From assembly GCF_008041835.1 (NCBI RefSeq), contig NZ_VRYE01000126.1, positions 1 to 35,610 of the forward strand: a DNA stretch of 35,610 bases, read 5' to 3'. This stretch comes from Ectopseudomonas mendocina. GTDB lineage: Bacteria; Pseudomonadota; Gammaproteobacteria; Pseudomonadales; Pseudomonadaceae. The notes under the pieces were generated by a model. That model did no database searches, had not been told where the DNA came from, and saw only the letters and a program-made list of their open reading frames with translations. This document shows positions 1 to 6,907 of this stretch, one piece after another (position 1 is the stretch's first letter; every line of letters begins with the position of its first letter). The position numbers and the translations under genes were made by a program.

Positions 1-113
1 ATCATCTTTACGCACGTCACATACTGTTCCTACTGCTTCTTATTTCTCAAGCAGAAGACGGCACACTACATCCTGCCTAGTCTCGTTGGCTCGGGGATGT
101 GTATCAGAGTCAG
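1..113. other. Sequencing adapter read-through (Nextera P7/index/read 2), not genomic
   Basis: Positions 48-71 match the 24-base Illumina P7 primer with three mismatches. Positions 72-79 match the i7 index written in the N706 primer with one mismatch (CCTGCCTA for CATGCCTA). Positions 80-113 match the 34-base Nextera read-2 sequence with four mismatches and no gaps, ending in a degraded Tn5 mosaic end. The order and spacing P7-index-adapter-insert are exact. Bases 1-47 lie beyond the end of P7 and look like low-quality call noise. The block is best read as an untrimmed read tail assembled onto a contig end. The adapter sequences are from memory; the spacing makes chance very unlikely. Confidence 0.95.
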
Positions 114-261
114 GGTTTCGCCTTGCTCCACACCTCCTACAATGCTTTATGAGCGTCGCCCCGCCGCGAATCTGGCCAGCACTGCCTCGCTACGTTTCGC
201 CCCGAGGCGGGGCTCCCACACAAGACATCGCTGGACGCTTCATTCGTGTCATGGCCACGAC
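114..261. repeat. Repeat-like intergenic stretch next to the contig end
   Basis: No gene is seen here. Positions 198-216 hold a GC-rich inverted repeat (GCCCCG/CGGGGC) followed by CTCCCAC. Read on the minus strand this resembles the 'GTGGGAGC...' hairpin repeats scattered through Pseudomonas intergenic regions. A second motif, on the minus strand near 116-142 (GTAGGAGGTGTGGAGC), resembles the common pseudomonad 'GTAGGGTGGGT...GAGCG' repeat in degraded form. Because it adjoins the adapter read-through, base calls here may be unreliable. The repeat assignment is by resemblance only. Confidence 0.4.
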
Positions 262-564
262 TCAGAAATACTTCAACCAAGGTATATCCCGACGCCGCGC
301 CTTGAGCCGGGCGAACCATTGCGTGGGCGGGAACAACAGCACGGCCAGAACCAAGGTCGCCGCCCAAATCCAGCCCATCGTCTCGAAACCGAAGTAATGC
401 CCCTGGTTGGCGCCCCAGATGGCGAAAGTGGTGACATAGAGCAGCTTCAGCACATACAGGTGCAGCAGGTAGAAGAACATCGGCGCACTGCCGAATACCG
501 CCAGCGTGCGCACCATGCGCCCGTCATTGCGGCGCTCGAAATAGGCCAGCAGCAATAAACGCAA
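262..564 (-). pseudogene. C-terminal fragment of a DUF1624/heparan-alpha-glucosaminide N-acetyltransferase-like membrane protein
   Basis: About 100 codons remain. They contain FERRNDG, then GSAPMFFYLLHLYVLKLLY, a membrane helix typical of the end of this acyltransferase family, a second hydrophobic segment (IWAATLVLAVLLF) and a basic tail ending WLKYF. Full-length relatives are several hundred residues with about ten membrane segments, so most of the protein is missing. The reading frame meets a TGA at 577-579, and none of the three minus-strand frames upstream looks membrane-like. The loss is therefore a deletion or a join rather than one frameshift. The only start available is TTG at 564. 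It may be a genuine remnant or an assembly chimera close to the adapter-contaminated end. The family is recognised from the C-terminal motif only. Confidence 0.6.
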
Positions 565-828
565 TACTATAACCTTTCACATAAAGCCCATGCACCTGCG
601 CCTGAACCAGCGCTTAAACCCAGCACAGTGCAACAGCGCCGTAATAGCCATAAGCAGCAACGCAGAAGAGGCTGCGTGATGAAACGCCCCTCACTGCCTC
701 TTTGCACTGGCTGGAACCACTGGATTCGCAACCTGCTGACGCCATCGACTGAACCGAGGCAGATGAGCAACGCAGGTCGCGTCCGCAGGATGTACCGTGC
801 GCACCGGCGCGACCTGAACATCGCCGGC
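565..828. other. Unassigned stretch between acyltransferase remnant and DUF1285 gene
   Basis: Nothing convincing is seen. Open frames on both strands read as arginine- and cysteine-rich shadow peptides without domains. No terminator hairpin or repeat stands out. The left edge is where homology to the acyltransferase stops, so the true neighbour of this stretch is uncertain. Confidence 0.5.
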
Positions 829-1398
829 TCAGGCCGGGGAAGGCCCGATGGGGTAGAACACTCCACTGCTCCAGACGCCCAGCCAGGGCTCTCCGTCGAT
901 CTCGCGTTCCACCGCCAGCTCCACCAGCTGATAGAACACGTTGCGATGGATCAACGCATCGAGGTTATGCCGCACCCGAATGTAGGGCGAAGGTTCGAGT
1001 GTCGCAGGGTCGATCTCGACGCGAAGAGGATGCTCGGCGCCAGCCACCACTTCATCCTCGACGTTGGTGGTGAAACGCAGCACCTGCGCCTCGCCCTCAC
1101 CGTCAACCTGCAGGGTCACCGCGACGAAGGGCGCGTCCTCGACCTGGATGCCGACCTTTTCCACCGGCGTGATCAGGAAGTAGTCGTCGCCGTCACGACG
1201 GATGATGGTGGAAAACAGCCGCACCATGGGTTTGCGGCCGATGGGCGTGCCCAGGTAGTACCAGGTACCATCGCGGGCGATACGCATGTCGATATCGCCA
1301 CAGAAATCCGGGTTCCACAGGTGCACAGGGGGCAGGCCCTTGCCTTCACCCTTGGGGATCTGCGCCAGCAGGTCGCCGGCCTTGCCTGGATCACTCAT
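829..1398 (-). CDS. DUF1285 domain-containing protein
   Basis: The product is 189 residues, the usual size of this family of soluble bacterial proteins with no assigned reaction. The body shows the family's aromatic and charged blocks, including PPVHLWNPDFCGDIDMRI near residues 23-40, WYYLGTPIGR near 46-55, and a C-terminal half ending WLGVWSSGVFYPIG. There is no signal peptide or membrane segment. The ATG at 1396-1398 is preceded by GAGGACA, a reasonable ribosome binding site. It lies about 200 bases downstream of the DUF4823 lipoprotein gene on the same strand, and may be cotranscribed or separate. Assignment to the family is firm. Function is unknown, and I would not infer one from position. 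Confidence 0.85.
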   Translation of the reverse strand: MSDPGKAGDLLAQIPKGEGKGLPPVHLWNPDFCGDIDMRIARDGTWYYLGTPIGRKPMVRLFSTIIRRDGDDYFLITPVEKVGIQVEDAPFVAVTLQVDGEGEAQVLRFTTNVEDEVVAGAEHPLRVEIDPATLEPSPYIRVRHNLDALIHRNVFYQLVELAVEREIDGEPWLGVWSSGVFYPIGPSPA

Positions 1399-1596
1399 GC
1401 TCTGTCCTCGTCCACGTCACTGCCTGCCGAAAAGGATACACCGTGGCGCCTGTCGCGACTAAAGGGCCGCGCGCCTGAAATCGGGCTTCATCGCTGAACA
1501 GTGCTTGCGCCAGCCCGGAAGGGCATCATCCAGACGCAATGACCTTCCCGTACCGTCATCAGCACCGCACTGACGGCCGCGCGTTTTAGGGCGTTC

Positions 1597-2199
1597 TTAA
1601 CGCCCGACGCCGATCAGGCTGCGTGCATAGTCGTGCAGGGGTGGGCCGATCAGATCCTGCGGCTGGGCATCGTAAAACGTCAGGAATCCGCCACGGCTGC
1701 GGATCCGTGCGGTGTCCACCAGAAAGCGGGTATTGGTTTCGATCAGCATCAACTGAATCGATGCCCGGTCGGTACCGAGACGATCCACAGCCTCCTGATC
1801 CTCCCATTCTTCCAGGGTGCCGATACGGTCGTCACTGTAGGCAAAGCGCGCATACAGCAGGTAATGCGCGCCAGCGCTGCGTGCTTCAGCCATGGCTTCA
1901 TCCAGCCCTGCCGGCTGACGTGCGCGGCGTACCAGCGGGAAGTATTCGACGAAGCCCTTGAAGGCCTCTTCGGCCACCACATTGGGGCGCGGATAACCGT
2001 GACCAGGCGGCACGAAATGGCCCTGGGCGATGTAGATGAAAGAGTCCTGCTGCAGACGCCGCGACGCCATGCGCTCGGTGCGGCCATGGTCGAGCACACC
2101 GGCATCGCGCAGATGATATTCGGCGCCGCTGGCCAGATCACTGACCTTCATGCAGCCAGCCAGCCCCAGCAGCGCCACTAGTAGAAGCAGGTTACGCAT
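1597..2199 (-). CDS. DUF4823-type lipoprotein
   Basis: The 200-residue product begins with a short lipoprotein signal (MRNLLLLVALLGLAGC), with the lipobox LAGC putting the lipidated cysteine at residue 16. Residue 17 is Met rather than Asp, so there is no classical inner-membrane retention signal, and the outer membrane is likely through the Lol system encoded at 30464-33661. The mature part is soluble and contains blocks such as YIAQGHFVPPGHGYP, AGAHYLLYARFAY and ASIQLMLIETNT, which I associate with DUF4823 lipoproteins of pseudomonads. The ATG at 2199 follows GAGGAGG at good spacing. The role is unknown. The gene follows the radical SAM gene on the same strand with a 71-base gap, so they may share a transcript. 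Confidence 0.8.
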   Translation of the reverse strand: MRNLLLLVALLGLAGCMKVSDLASGAEYHLRDAGVLDHGRTERMASRRLQQDSFIYIAQGHFVPPGHGYPRPNVVAEEAFKGFVEYFPLVRRARQPAGLDEAMAEARSAGAHYLLYARFAYSDDRIGTLEEWEDQEAVDRLGTDRASIQLMLIETNTRFLVDTARIRSRGGFLTFYDAQPQDLIGPPLHDYARSLIGVGR

Positions 2200-2270
2200 G
2201 AATCGATCCTCCTCGCCGGTGACGGAAATCCGGCGGATGAGAAGCAGATGCAGATTCTGCGCCAGTCAGA

Positions 2271-3163
2271 TCAAAGCCCACGCTGCCATTCCTGACGCAG
2301 GTTCGCCTGTTGCGGCCGCTCGATGGCACTGCGCACCTGAGCCAGAAGGCGTGCTTTATCACGCCCGAGGTTACCCTTGAGCACCAGATAATTGGAGGCA
2401 TGGTCGCTGCGAAACACCGTTTGCTGCAGTTCGAGCCCCTGCAGCAGACGCTCGATTTCAGTGAACAACTGCAGCTGCGTCAGCGGCTGATAATCGGCGA
2501 ACTGCTGGCGAAAACGTGCCTCCCCCATGGGGAAACTGACCACCAGCGTAGACAGATATTCGGGCTGAGCCTCGTTCATCAATCGTGCCGAATTATCCGC
2601 ATGCTGAGCGCTGAGCGCCTGGCCGCCGAGCCCATTGAGAATCATCACCGAGCGGGTGATCCCGGCCTGACCGAGCTTGTCCAGAGCACTGAGGCTGGAA
2701 TCGAAGGATTCCCCCTTGTTGACCCGCGCCAGCACTTCATCGTCGCCCGACTCGCAGCCGACATAGGCCATTTTCAACCCGGCATCGGCCAGTTCCTTGA
2801 GCTCACCCACCGATTTTTTGCGCAGGTTGCGCGGCAGGCAGTAGCTGGACACTCGACGAACCTCGGGCATGTATTCGCGAATGGCTTGCAGAATCGTCAG
2901 CAGGCGCCGGGTCGGCAAGACCAGCGCGTCACCATCGGCAAGAAAGACGCGGTTGACAATCAACTGCTCACCGGCGCGACGGATCTCCTCCAGCACGAGT
3001 GCCTCGTCGCGGGCGCGGAATTTCTTCTGCGGCGCGGTGTACATCTTCAGAAGGTGCACTGGTTCCAGGAGCAACCGTTGGTAACCGGCAGAATCAGCGA
3101 CTGCGCCTCACTTGGCGGACGAAACACTGGCTCGATATAAGCAATGGGAAAGGTGGCGGGCAT
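2271..3163 (-). pseudogene. Radical SAM protein, interrupted by a one-base deletion in the cluster motif
   Basis: Read from ATG 3163, the frame gives MPATFPIAYIEPVFRPP, then NGCSWNQCTF, and hits TGA at 3047-3049. Adding one C between 3047 and 3048 restores FCKMYTAPQKKF and an open frame of 297 codons to the stop at 2271. That matches the full length expected of this radical SAM family, whose iron-sulfur cysteines here are Cys31, Cys36 and the lost Cys39 (C-x4-C-x2-C). The downstream part keeps VYVGCESGDDEVLARVNKG-like radical SAM signatures (YVGCESGDDEV at about residues 163-173 of the restored protein). As written the protein cannot bind its 4Fe-4S cluster. The break may be a sequencing error or a real inactivating mutation. 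The substrate of the family is unknown to me. Confidence 0.85.
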
Positions 3164-3390
3164 GGCTAGGAACGCTCGATTGATTGACGCAGCGGCAGTG
3201 TAGCCGTGCCAAACATGACTGCCGAGCCATTGAACCTCAACACCTTGACCGCAATCGGTTTGCGCTGAGGCCTGGCGCAGCGAAGCCCTGCTTCAGCGCA
3301 TTGATGCTGAAGATGGGCTAAAGCCCACTTGCTGGAGGTGGAGCGAAACGATCATCAGCCTTAGTAGTGTAGCGGCCGACATGCCTGGCA
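3164..3390. repeat. Intergenic stretch with repeat-like hairpin
   Basis: Between the TetR stop and the radical SAM start there is a small perfect hairpin at 3314-3327 (TGGGCT-AA-AGCCCA). It is followed by GGAGGTGGAGCGAAACGAT, resembling the widespread pseudomonad repeat containing GGAGCGAAGCGAT. I see no gene and no clear terminator with a U-tract. Confidence 0.35.
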
Positions 3391-4014
3391 TCAGGCGTCG
3401 CGCTTGCGCTTGTTACCCATGCGCACGCCGATGTCCATGAGAAACTGGAAGAAGCCTTCCTGATCCTCGAGCACATTGCTCCAGAACGTCGAGTGATACA
3501 GCGCCACGGCGCCATGCACCAGCGCCCAGGCGGCGCAATAGTGGAAGTACGGAGGCACGTCTTCCAGCTTGCCTTCAGCGATACGGCCCTTGATCAGCTG
3601 GGTCAGGCGCTCGAAGTTGGAGGCACGGATCTTGTGCAGTTGCTCGACTAGTTCCGGCACCTGATTACCCTTGACCACCTTCTCTTCCAGGCGGTCGAAC
3701 AGGCGATAACGCTGCGGATCGCGCATGCGGAATTCGAAGTACGCACGCGACAGCGCTTCCTTGTCCCGATCCACGTCGGCCGAATGCAGCAACTCGTTGA
3801 GATCGCGCTCGTAGTCGAGCATCAGGCGCAGGTAAATCTCCGCCTTGGACTTGAAGTGCTTGTAGATAGTGCCTTTGCCGATACCGACCGCATCAGCGAT
3901 CATCTCGACGGTCACACTGTCTTCTCCCTGCTCGAGGAAGAGTTTCAGCGCGGTATCGAGAATTTCTTGCTCGCGGCGACGGAATTCGCGGACCTTACGG
4001 GGTTCTTTCTGCAT
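3391..4014 (-). CDS. TetR/AcrR-family transcriptional regulator
   Basis: The product is 207 residues, typical of TetR repressors. The N-terminal helix-turn-helix domain is clear at about residues 14-60: REQEILDTALKLFLEQG, then VEMIADAVGIGKGTIYKHF, with the recognition helix GKGTIYKHFKSK. The remainder is the helical ligand-binding and dimer domain (about 70-200), whose ligand cannot be read from sequence. It is the positional and sequence counterpart of the regulator I know as PA2957 in P. aeruginosa. It is divergent from the class V aminotransferase gene, with only 75 bases between starts. Regulation of that gene and of itself through a shared operator is a natural inference. The segment 4061-4078 contains two direct AT-rich copies of a GCAATTTGG-like motif on the minus strand rather than a clear palindrome. 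Confidence 0.9.
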   Translation of the reverse strand: MQKEPRKVREFRRREQEILDTALKLFLEQGEDSVTVEMIADAVGIGKGTIYKHFKSKAEIYLRLMLDYERDLNELLHSADVDRDKEALSRAYFEFRMRDPQRYRLFDRLEEKVVKGNQVPELVEQLHKIRASNFERLTQLIKGRIAEGKLEDVPPYFHYCAAWALVHGAVALYHSTFWSNVLEDQEGFFQFLMDIGVRMGNKRKRDA

Positions 4015-4089
4015 AAAGGGACTACGGGGTCAAAAATCGAAGCCAACTATTATGCCCAAATGCGGCCAAATTGCACGGATCATCCGACC

Positions 4090-5223
4090 ATGTACGTGTT
4101 TCATGATGAGTTTCCCCAGGAAAACGGACTGCGCTACCTGAACCACGCAGCGGTCGCTCCCTGGCCAAAACGCAGTGCTGAAGCGGTGCGGAGGTTCTCC
4201 GAGGTGAACGTGAGCAGTGGCGCACGTGACTATTCGGACTGGCTGAAACTGGAGCGCTGCCTGCGCGAACGCCTGACGCGCCTGATGAACGCACCCAGCA
4301 CCGGCGATATCGCACTGGTCAAAAATACCTCCGAAGCACTGTCCTTCGTGGCCTTCGGCCTGGACTGGCGAGCCGGCGACCAGGTGATCATCAGCGATGA
4401 GGAATTTCCGTCCAACCGCATCGTCTGGCTGGCACTGGCGGCCCAGGGTGTGGACGTGATCGAAGTCAGCCTCAAGGGCGATGACCCGGAGGCTGCCCTG
4501 CTCGCCGCCTTCACCCCGCGAACACGCCTGCTGTCGATCAGCGCCGTGCAGTTCGCCAGCGGCCTGCGCCTGGATCTGCCGCGTCTCGGTCGCGGCTGTC
4601 GCCAGTATGGCGTGCTGTTCTGCATCGATGCCATCCAGCAGCTAGGCGCCCTGTCCTTCGACGTCCAGGCCTATGACTGCGACTTCGCCATGGCCGACGG
4701 CCACAAATGGATGCTCGGCCCGGAAGGTCTGGGCGTGTTCTATTGCCGCAGTGCAGTACGCGATCAGCTGAAACTGCATGAGTACGGCTGGCACATGCTC
4801 GAGCACGCCGGCGATTACACCCGCCGGGACTGGCAACCGGCCCGCAGTGCGCGGCGCTTCGAATGCGGCAGCCCGAACATGCTCGGCGCCTTCGCCCTGG
4901 AGGCGAGTTTGTCGTTGCTCGAAGACGTGGGTATGGAGCGGGTCGGCGCCTTGCTGGAGGAACGAGTTCAGCGCCTCGACGACGGCATTCGCGCATTACC
5001 CGGTGCAGTGATTCATAGCCCGCCCGCCCCGGCGCGCCGTGCCGGCATCCTCAACTTCAGCCTGGCAGGCTGGGACAACGCTGCGCTGTATCAGCGTCTG
5101 CGCGAGGAACAGGTGATCTGCGTGCAACGCGGACCAGGCGTGCGCCTGTCACCACATTTTTACACCCGCGAGCAGGTGATCGAGGAAACGCTGAGCCTGC
5201 TAACCCAGCTGGCAAAAGGGTGA
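4090..5223 (+). CDS. Aminotransferase class V-fold PLP enzyme (cysteine desulfurase/selenocysteine lyase-like)
   Basis: The product is 377 residues from ATG 4090. The frame stays open well upstream across the TetR gene, but homologous sequence begins at YLNHAAVAPWP (residues 16-26). Fold-type I features are visible: LVKNTSEALSFVAFGL (about 77-92) for phosphate binding, CIDAIQ (178-183) with the PLP-pyridine Asp180, and GHKWMLGPEGLGVFY (204-218) with the Schiff-base Lys206. The C-terminal small domain contains GPGVRLSPHFY. Members of this group include cysteine desulfurases, isopenicillin-N-epimerase-like and kynureninase-like enzymes; the substrate cannot be decided. No catalytic cysteine loop of IscS type is seen near the C terminus. 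The ribosome binding site is weak. The start faces the TetR gene, its likely regulator. Confidence 0.85.
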   Translation: MYVFHDEFPQENGLRYLNHAAVAPWPKRSAEAVRRFSEVNVSSGARDYSDWLKLERCLRERLTRLMNAPSTGDIALVKNTSEALSFVAFGLDWRAGDQVIISDEEFPSNRIVWLALAAQGVDVIEVSLKGDDPEAALLAAFTPRTRLLSISAVQFASGLRLDLPRLGRGCRQYGVLFCIDAIQQLGALSFDVQAYDCDFAMADGHKWMLGPEGLGVFYCRSAVRDQLKLHEYGWHMLEHAGDYTRRDWQPARSARRFECGSPNMLGAFALEASLSLLEDVGMERVGALLEERVQRLDDGIRALPGAVIHSPPAPARRAGILNFSLAGWDNAALYQRLREEQVICVQRGPGVRLSPHFYTREQVIEETLSLLTQLAKG

Positions 5224-5300
5224 GGACTCAGCAGCGTCCGCGGTATTCCAAATCCGTTTAAAAAACTCAGTCTTTGGCCTGGACGCTCGCTGATCATGAC

Positions 5301-5307
5301 CAATACT
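5301..5307 (+). promoter_or_regulatory. Putative RpoS-type -10 element for RgsA
   Basis: CAATACT differs by one base from the CTATACT core typical of sigma-S promoters. It sits 8-12 bases ahead of the expected RNA start near 5315-5319. RgsA is known to depend on RpoS in Pseudomonas. No strong -35 is seen, which is common for sigma-S promoters. The position of the start is inferred. Confidence 0.5.
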
Positions 5308-5314
5308 GGAACTT

Positions 5315-5434
5315 ACTGGTGTGCGGCATCTCCCCCCAAGTGCCCCGCCAGCCAAGGTACCGTGGACCGCGTACCTTGATTTACTCCTAATGGTCTTAAC
5401 CCGGATTCATCCCCCAGAGTCCGGGTTTTTTTTT
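5315..5434 (+). ncRNA. rgsA: Small regulatory RNA RgsA (P16)
   Basis: The roughly 120-base segment between the class V aminotransferase gene and tatD contains the blocks GTGTGCGGCATCTCCCCCC, GACCGCGTACCTTGATTTAC and CTAATGGTCTTAACCCGG, which I recognise as RgsA. It ends in a strong intrinsic terminator. In P. aeruginosa the same RNA lies just before tatD (PA2958.1/PA2959), so position supports the call. RgsA is an RpoS-dependent, Hfq-associated RNA linked in the literature to stress survival and regulation in trans. The 5' end is estimated from the candidate -10 element and may be off by several bases. Confidence 0.8.
5398..5434 (+). terminator. Rho-independent terminator of RgsA
   Basis: An eight-base-pair stem, AACCCGGA with TCCGGGTT (5398-5405 with 5420-5427), closes a 14-base loop and runs into nine Ts (5426-5434). 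Confidence 0.9.
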
Positions 5435-5460
5435 GCCTGGTCTGATGACAGAAGTGCGAA

Positions 5461-5521
5461 CGTAGTCCGGATGCAATCCGGGAAATGGTTACCGACGTCC
5501 CCGGATTGCACCCGGGCCACG
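5461..5521. repeat. Inverted pair of REP-like repeats
   Basis: A 22-base unit (CGTAGTCCGG ATGCAATCCG GG, 5461-5482) is followed after 17 bases by its inverted copy at 5500-5521 (CCCGGATTGC onward). Each unit forms its own small hairpin, and together they form a long one. A third copy lies at 22939-22960. The unit resembles the CGTAGCCCGGATGCAATCCG repeat common in several Pseudomonas species. Paired, inverted copies are the usual arrangement of mobilised REP doublets. It lies in the 3' flank shared by rgsA and tatD. Confidence 0.8.
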
Positions 5522-5529
5522 CCATGCTT

Positions 5530-6312
5530 TCAGGCCACGCTCGCCAGCGGGAACAGACGCTTGAAGTTGTTCGAGGTCTGCTCGGCCAGCGCTTCGTAAC
5601 TCACCCCACGCAGCACCGCCAGGTATTCGGCCACTTCGCGCACGTATTGCGGCAGGTTGGGCTTGCCGCGATGCGGCACGGGCGCCAGGTAAGGCGAGTC
5701 GGTTTCCACCAGCAGGCGGTCAGCCGGCACCTGACGCGCCACGTCGCGCAACGCTTCGGCATTGCGGAAGGTGACGATGCCGGACAACGAGATATAGAAG
5801 CCGATATCCAGCGCGGCCTTGGCCATTTCCCAGTCTTCGGTGAAGCAGTGCAGCACGCCAGCCTGCGGCAGCGCCGCTTCGCGCAACAACGCCAGGGTGT
5901 CGGCGCGGGCCTCGCGGGTATGCACGATTACCGGCTTACCCGTGATGCGCGCCGCCTCCAGGTGCAGACGGAAAGAGGCCTGCTGCAACGCAGCGGATTC
6001 CGGCTCGTAGTGGTAATCCAGACCGGTTTCACCAATGGCCACCACCTTCGGGTGCGCCAGCTCACCGAGTAGCCAGTCCAGCGCAGGCTCGGCGCCTGGT
6101 TCCAGATCCAGTGGATGCACGCCTACCGAGCAATCTACATCCGCATAGCGCTCGGCCAGCCCCTTGACCGTGGCGGCGTTGTCGGCGCTGACACCGATGC
6201 ACAGAAAATGGCCGACGCCAGCGGCGCGCGCCGCATCCAGGGCAGCATCCAGCGAGCCGCCATGGGCAGCGAGGTCGAGACGATCAAGGTGGCAATGGGA
6301 GTCGATCAGCAC
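5530..6312 (-). CDS. tatD: TatD-family metal-dependent hydrolase/DNase
   Basis: The product is 260 residues from GTG 6312, the normal TatD length. The homologous N terminus LIDSHCHLDRLDL begins directly after this codon, so the much longer upstream extension of the open frame is rejected. Metal ligands of the TIM-barrel amidohydrolase fold are visible: His6 and His8 in SHCHLD, Glu in AIGETGLDYHY, His in VIVHTREA, His in LHCFTED, and Asp in LLVETDSPYLAP. Family members are 3'-5' exonucleases or DNases acting in DNA repair and fragmentation. The exact role in pseudomonads is less clear. It is the last gene after holB and pilZ on this strand and follows pilZ by 113 bases. An imperfect stem-loop (6321-6329 with 6339-6347) lies just ahead of the start, and no good ribosome binding site is seen. 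Confidence 0.92.
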   Translation of the reverse strand: MLIDSHCHLDRLDLAAHGGSLDAALDAARAAGVGHFLCIGVSADNAATVKGLAERYADVDCSVGVHPLDLEPGAEPALDWLLGELAHPKVVAIGETGLDYHYEPESAALQQASFRLHLEAARITGKPVIVHTREARADTLALLREAALPQAGVLHCFTEDWEMAKAALDIGFYISLSGIVTFRNAEALRDVARQVPADRLLVETDSPYLAPVPHRGKPNLPQYVREVAEYLAVLRGVSYEALAEQTSNNFKRLFPLASVA

Positions 6313-6425
6313 AGCGGGGGAACTCGGGCAAAGGGAAAGCCCGAATTGTAATCGAAAGCGGCCGATGCCTGGACGCTCTGGGGACGATACTACGACCGCG
6401 AGGACAGCATAATCGCGGCCAGCTG

Positions 6426-6782
6426 TTACATGGTGTGCGTCGGGCGGTCGGACTTCAGCGCGCCGGCGAGGTAGGTTTCGATCTTGTTGCGCGCGGTGTT
6501 GTCGCCGTCGTTGAACTGCACGCCGACACCGGCAGCGCGGTTGCCCTGGGCACCTTTCGGGGTGATCCACACCACCTTGCCGGCCACCGGGATTTTCTCC
6601 GGCTCATCCATCAGGTTGAGCAGCATGAACACTTCGTCACCGAGCTTGTAGCTCTTGTTGGTGGGAATGAAGAGCCCGCCATTCTTGATGAAAGGCATGT
6701 AGGCCGCGTACAGCACGGACTTGTCCTTGATGGTCAGGGACAGAATTCCGTTACGGGGCCCCAGATTGGGTGGCAAGCTCAT
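6426..6782 (-). CDS. pilZ: Type IV pilus assembly protein PilZ
   Basis: The 118-residue product is nearly identical in memory to P. aeruginosa PilZ: SLPPNLGPRNGILSLTIKDK at the start, YMPFIKNGGLFIPTNKSY in the middle, and a tail ending PTHTM. ATG 6782 is chosen over the in-frame GTG at 6788 because AGGA sits eight bases ahead of the ATG. PilZ is needed for surface type IV pili and works in the cytoplasm through the PilB ATPase and the FimX regulator. Despite naming the domain, this protein lacks the N-terminal RxxxR motif and does not bind cyclic di-GMP in its known homologues. Here too no RxxxR is seen. It lies 125 bases after holB on the same strand, as in P. aeruginosa. Confidence 0.97.
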   Translation of the reverse strand: MSLPPNLGPRNGILSLTIKDKSVLYAAYMPFIKNGGLFIPTNKSYKLGDEVFMLLNLMDEPEKIPVAGKVVWITPKGAQGNRAAGVGVQFNDGDNTARNKIETYLAGALKSDRPTHTM

Positions 6783-6907
6783 CAGCACATTCCTGGCATT
6801 TATTGCTTAATGGCTGATTCTAGGGCTTGTTCATGCTCATGCGCAAACCACCGAGCGGCATGCAACCAGCAGAATGTGACACCCTGCCGAATCCGCCACC
6901 CTGGCGC

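Noticed and set aside
86..558. Open frames beginning inside 86-100
   Set aside because: Their starts lie in adapter sequence, and the remainder is antisense to the acyltransferase fragment.
628..1497. A 289-codon plus-strand frame over the DUF1285 gene
   Set aside because: It is the shadow of a recognised minus-strand protein; its peptide has no family likeness and no ribosome binding site.
4061..4080. TetR operator palindrome
   Set aside because: Only approximate direct repeats are seen in the 75-base divergent gap, not the expected inverted repeat, so no operator is listed as a feature.
3784..4089. N-terminal extension of the class V aminotransferase through the TetR gene
   Set aside because: It is antisense to a real TetR domain and does not resemble the enzyme family, which begins near residue 1 of the ATG 4090 form.
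6321..6347. Hairpin before tatD as a riboswitch
   Set aside because: It is a single nine-pair stem with one mismatch and no conserved aptamer-like sequence; it could just be local GC pairing.
5530..6570. TatD with an N-terminal extension of about 86 residues
   Set aside because: The extension overlaps pilZ in antisense direction and has no domain; family members begin at LIDSHCHLD.
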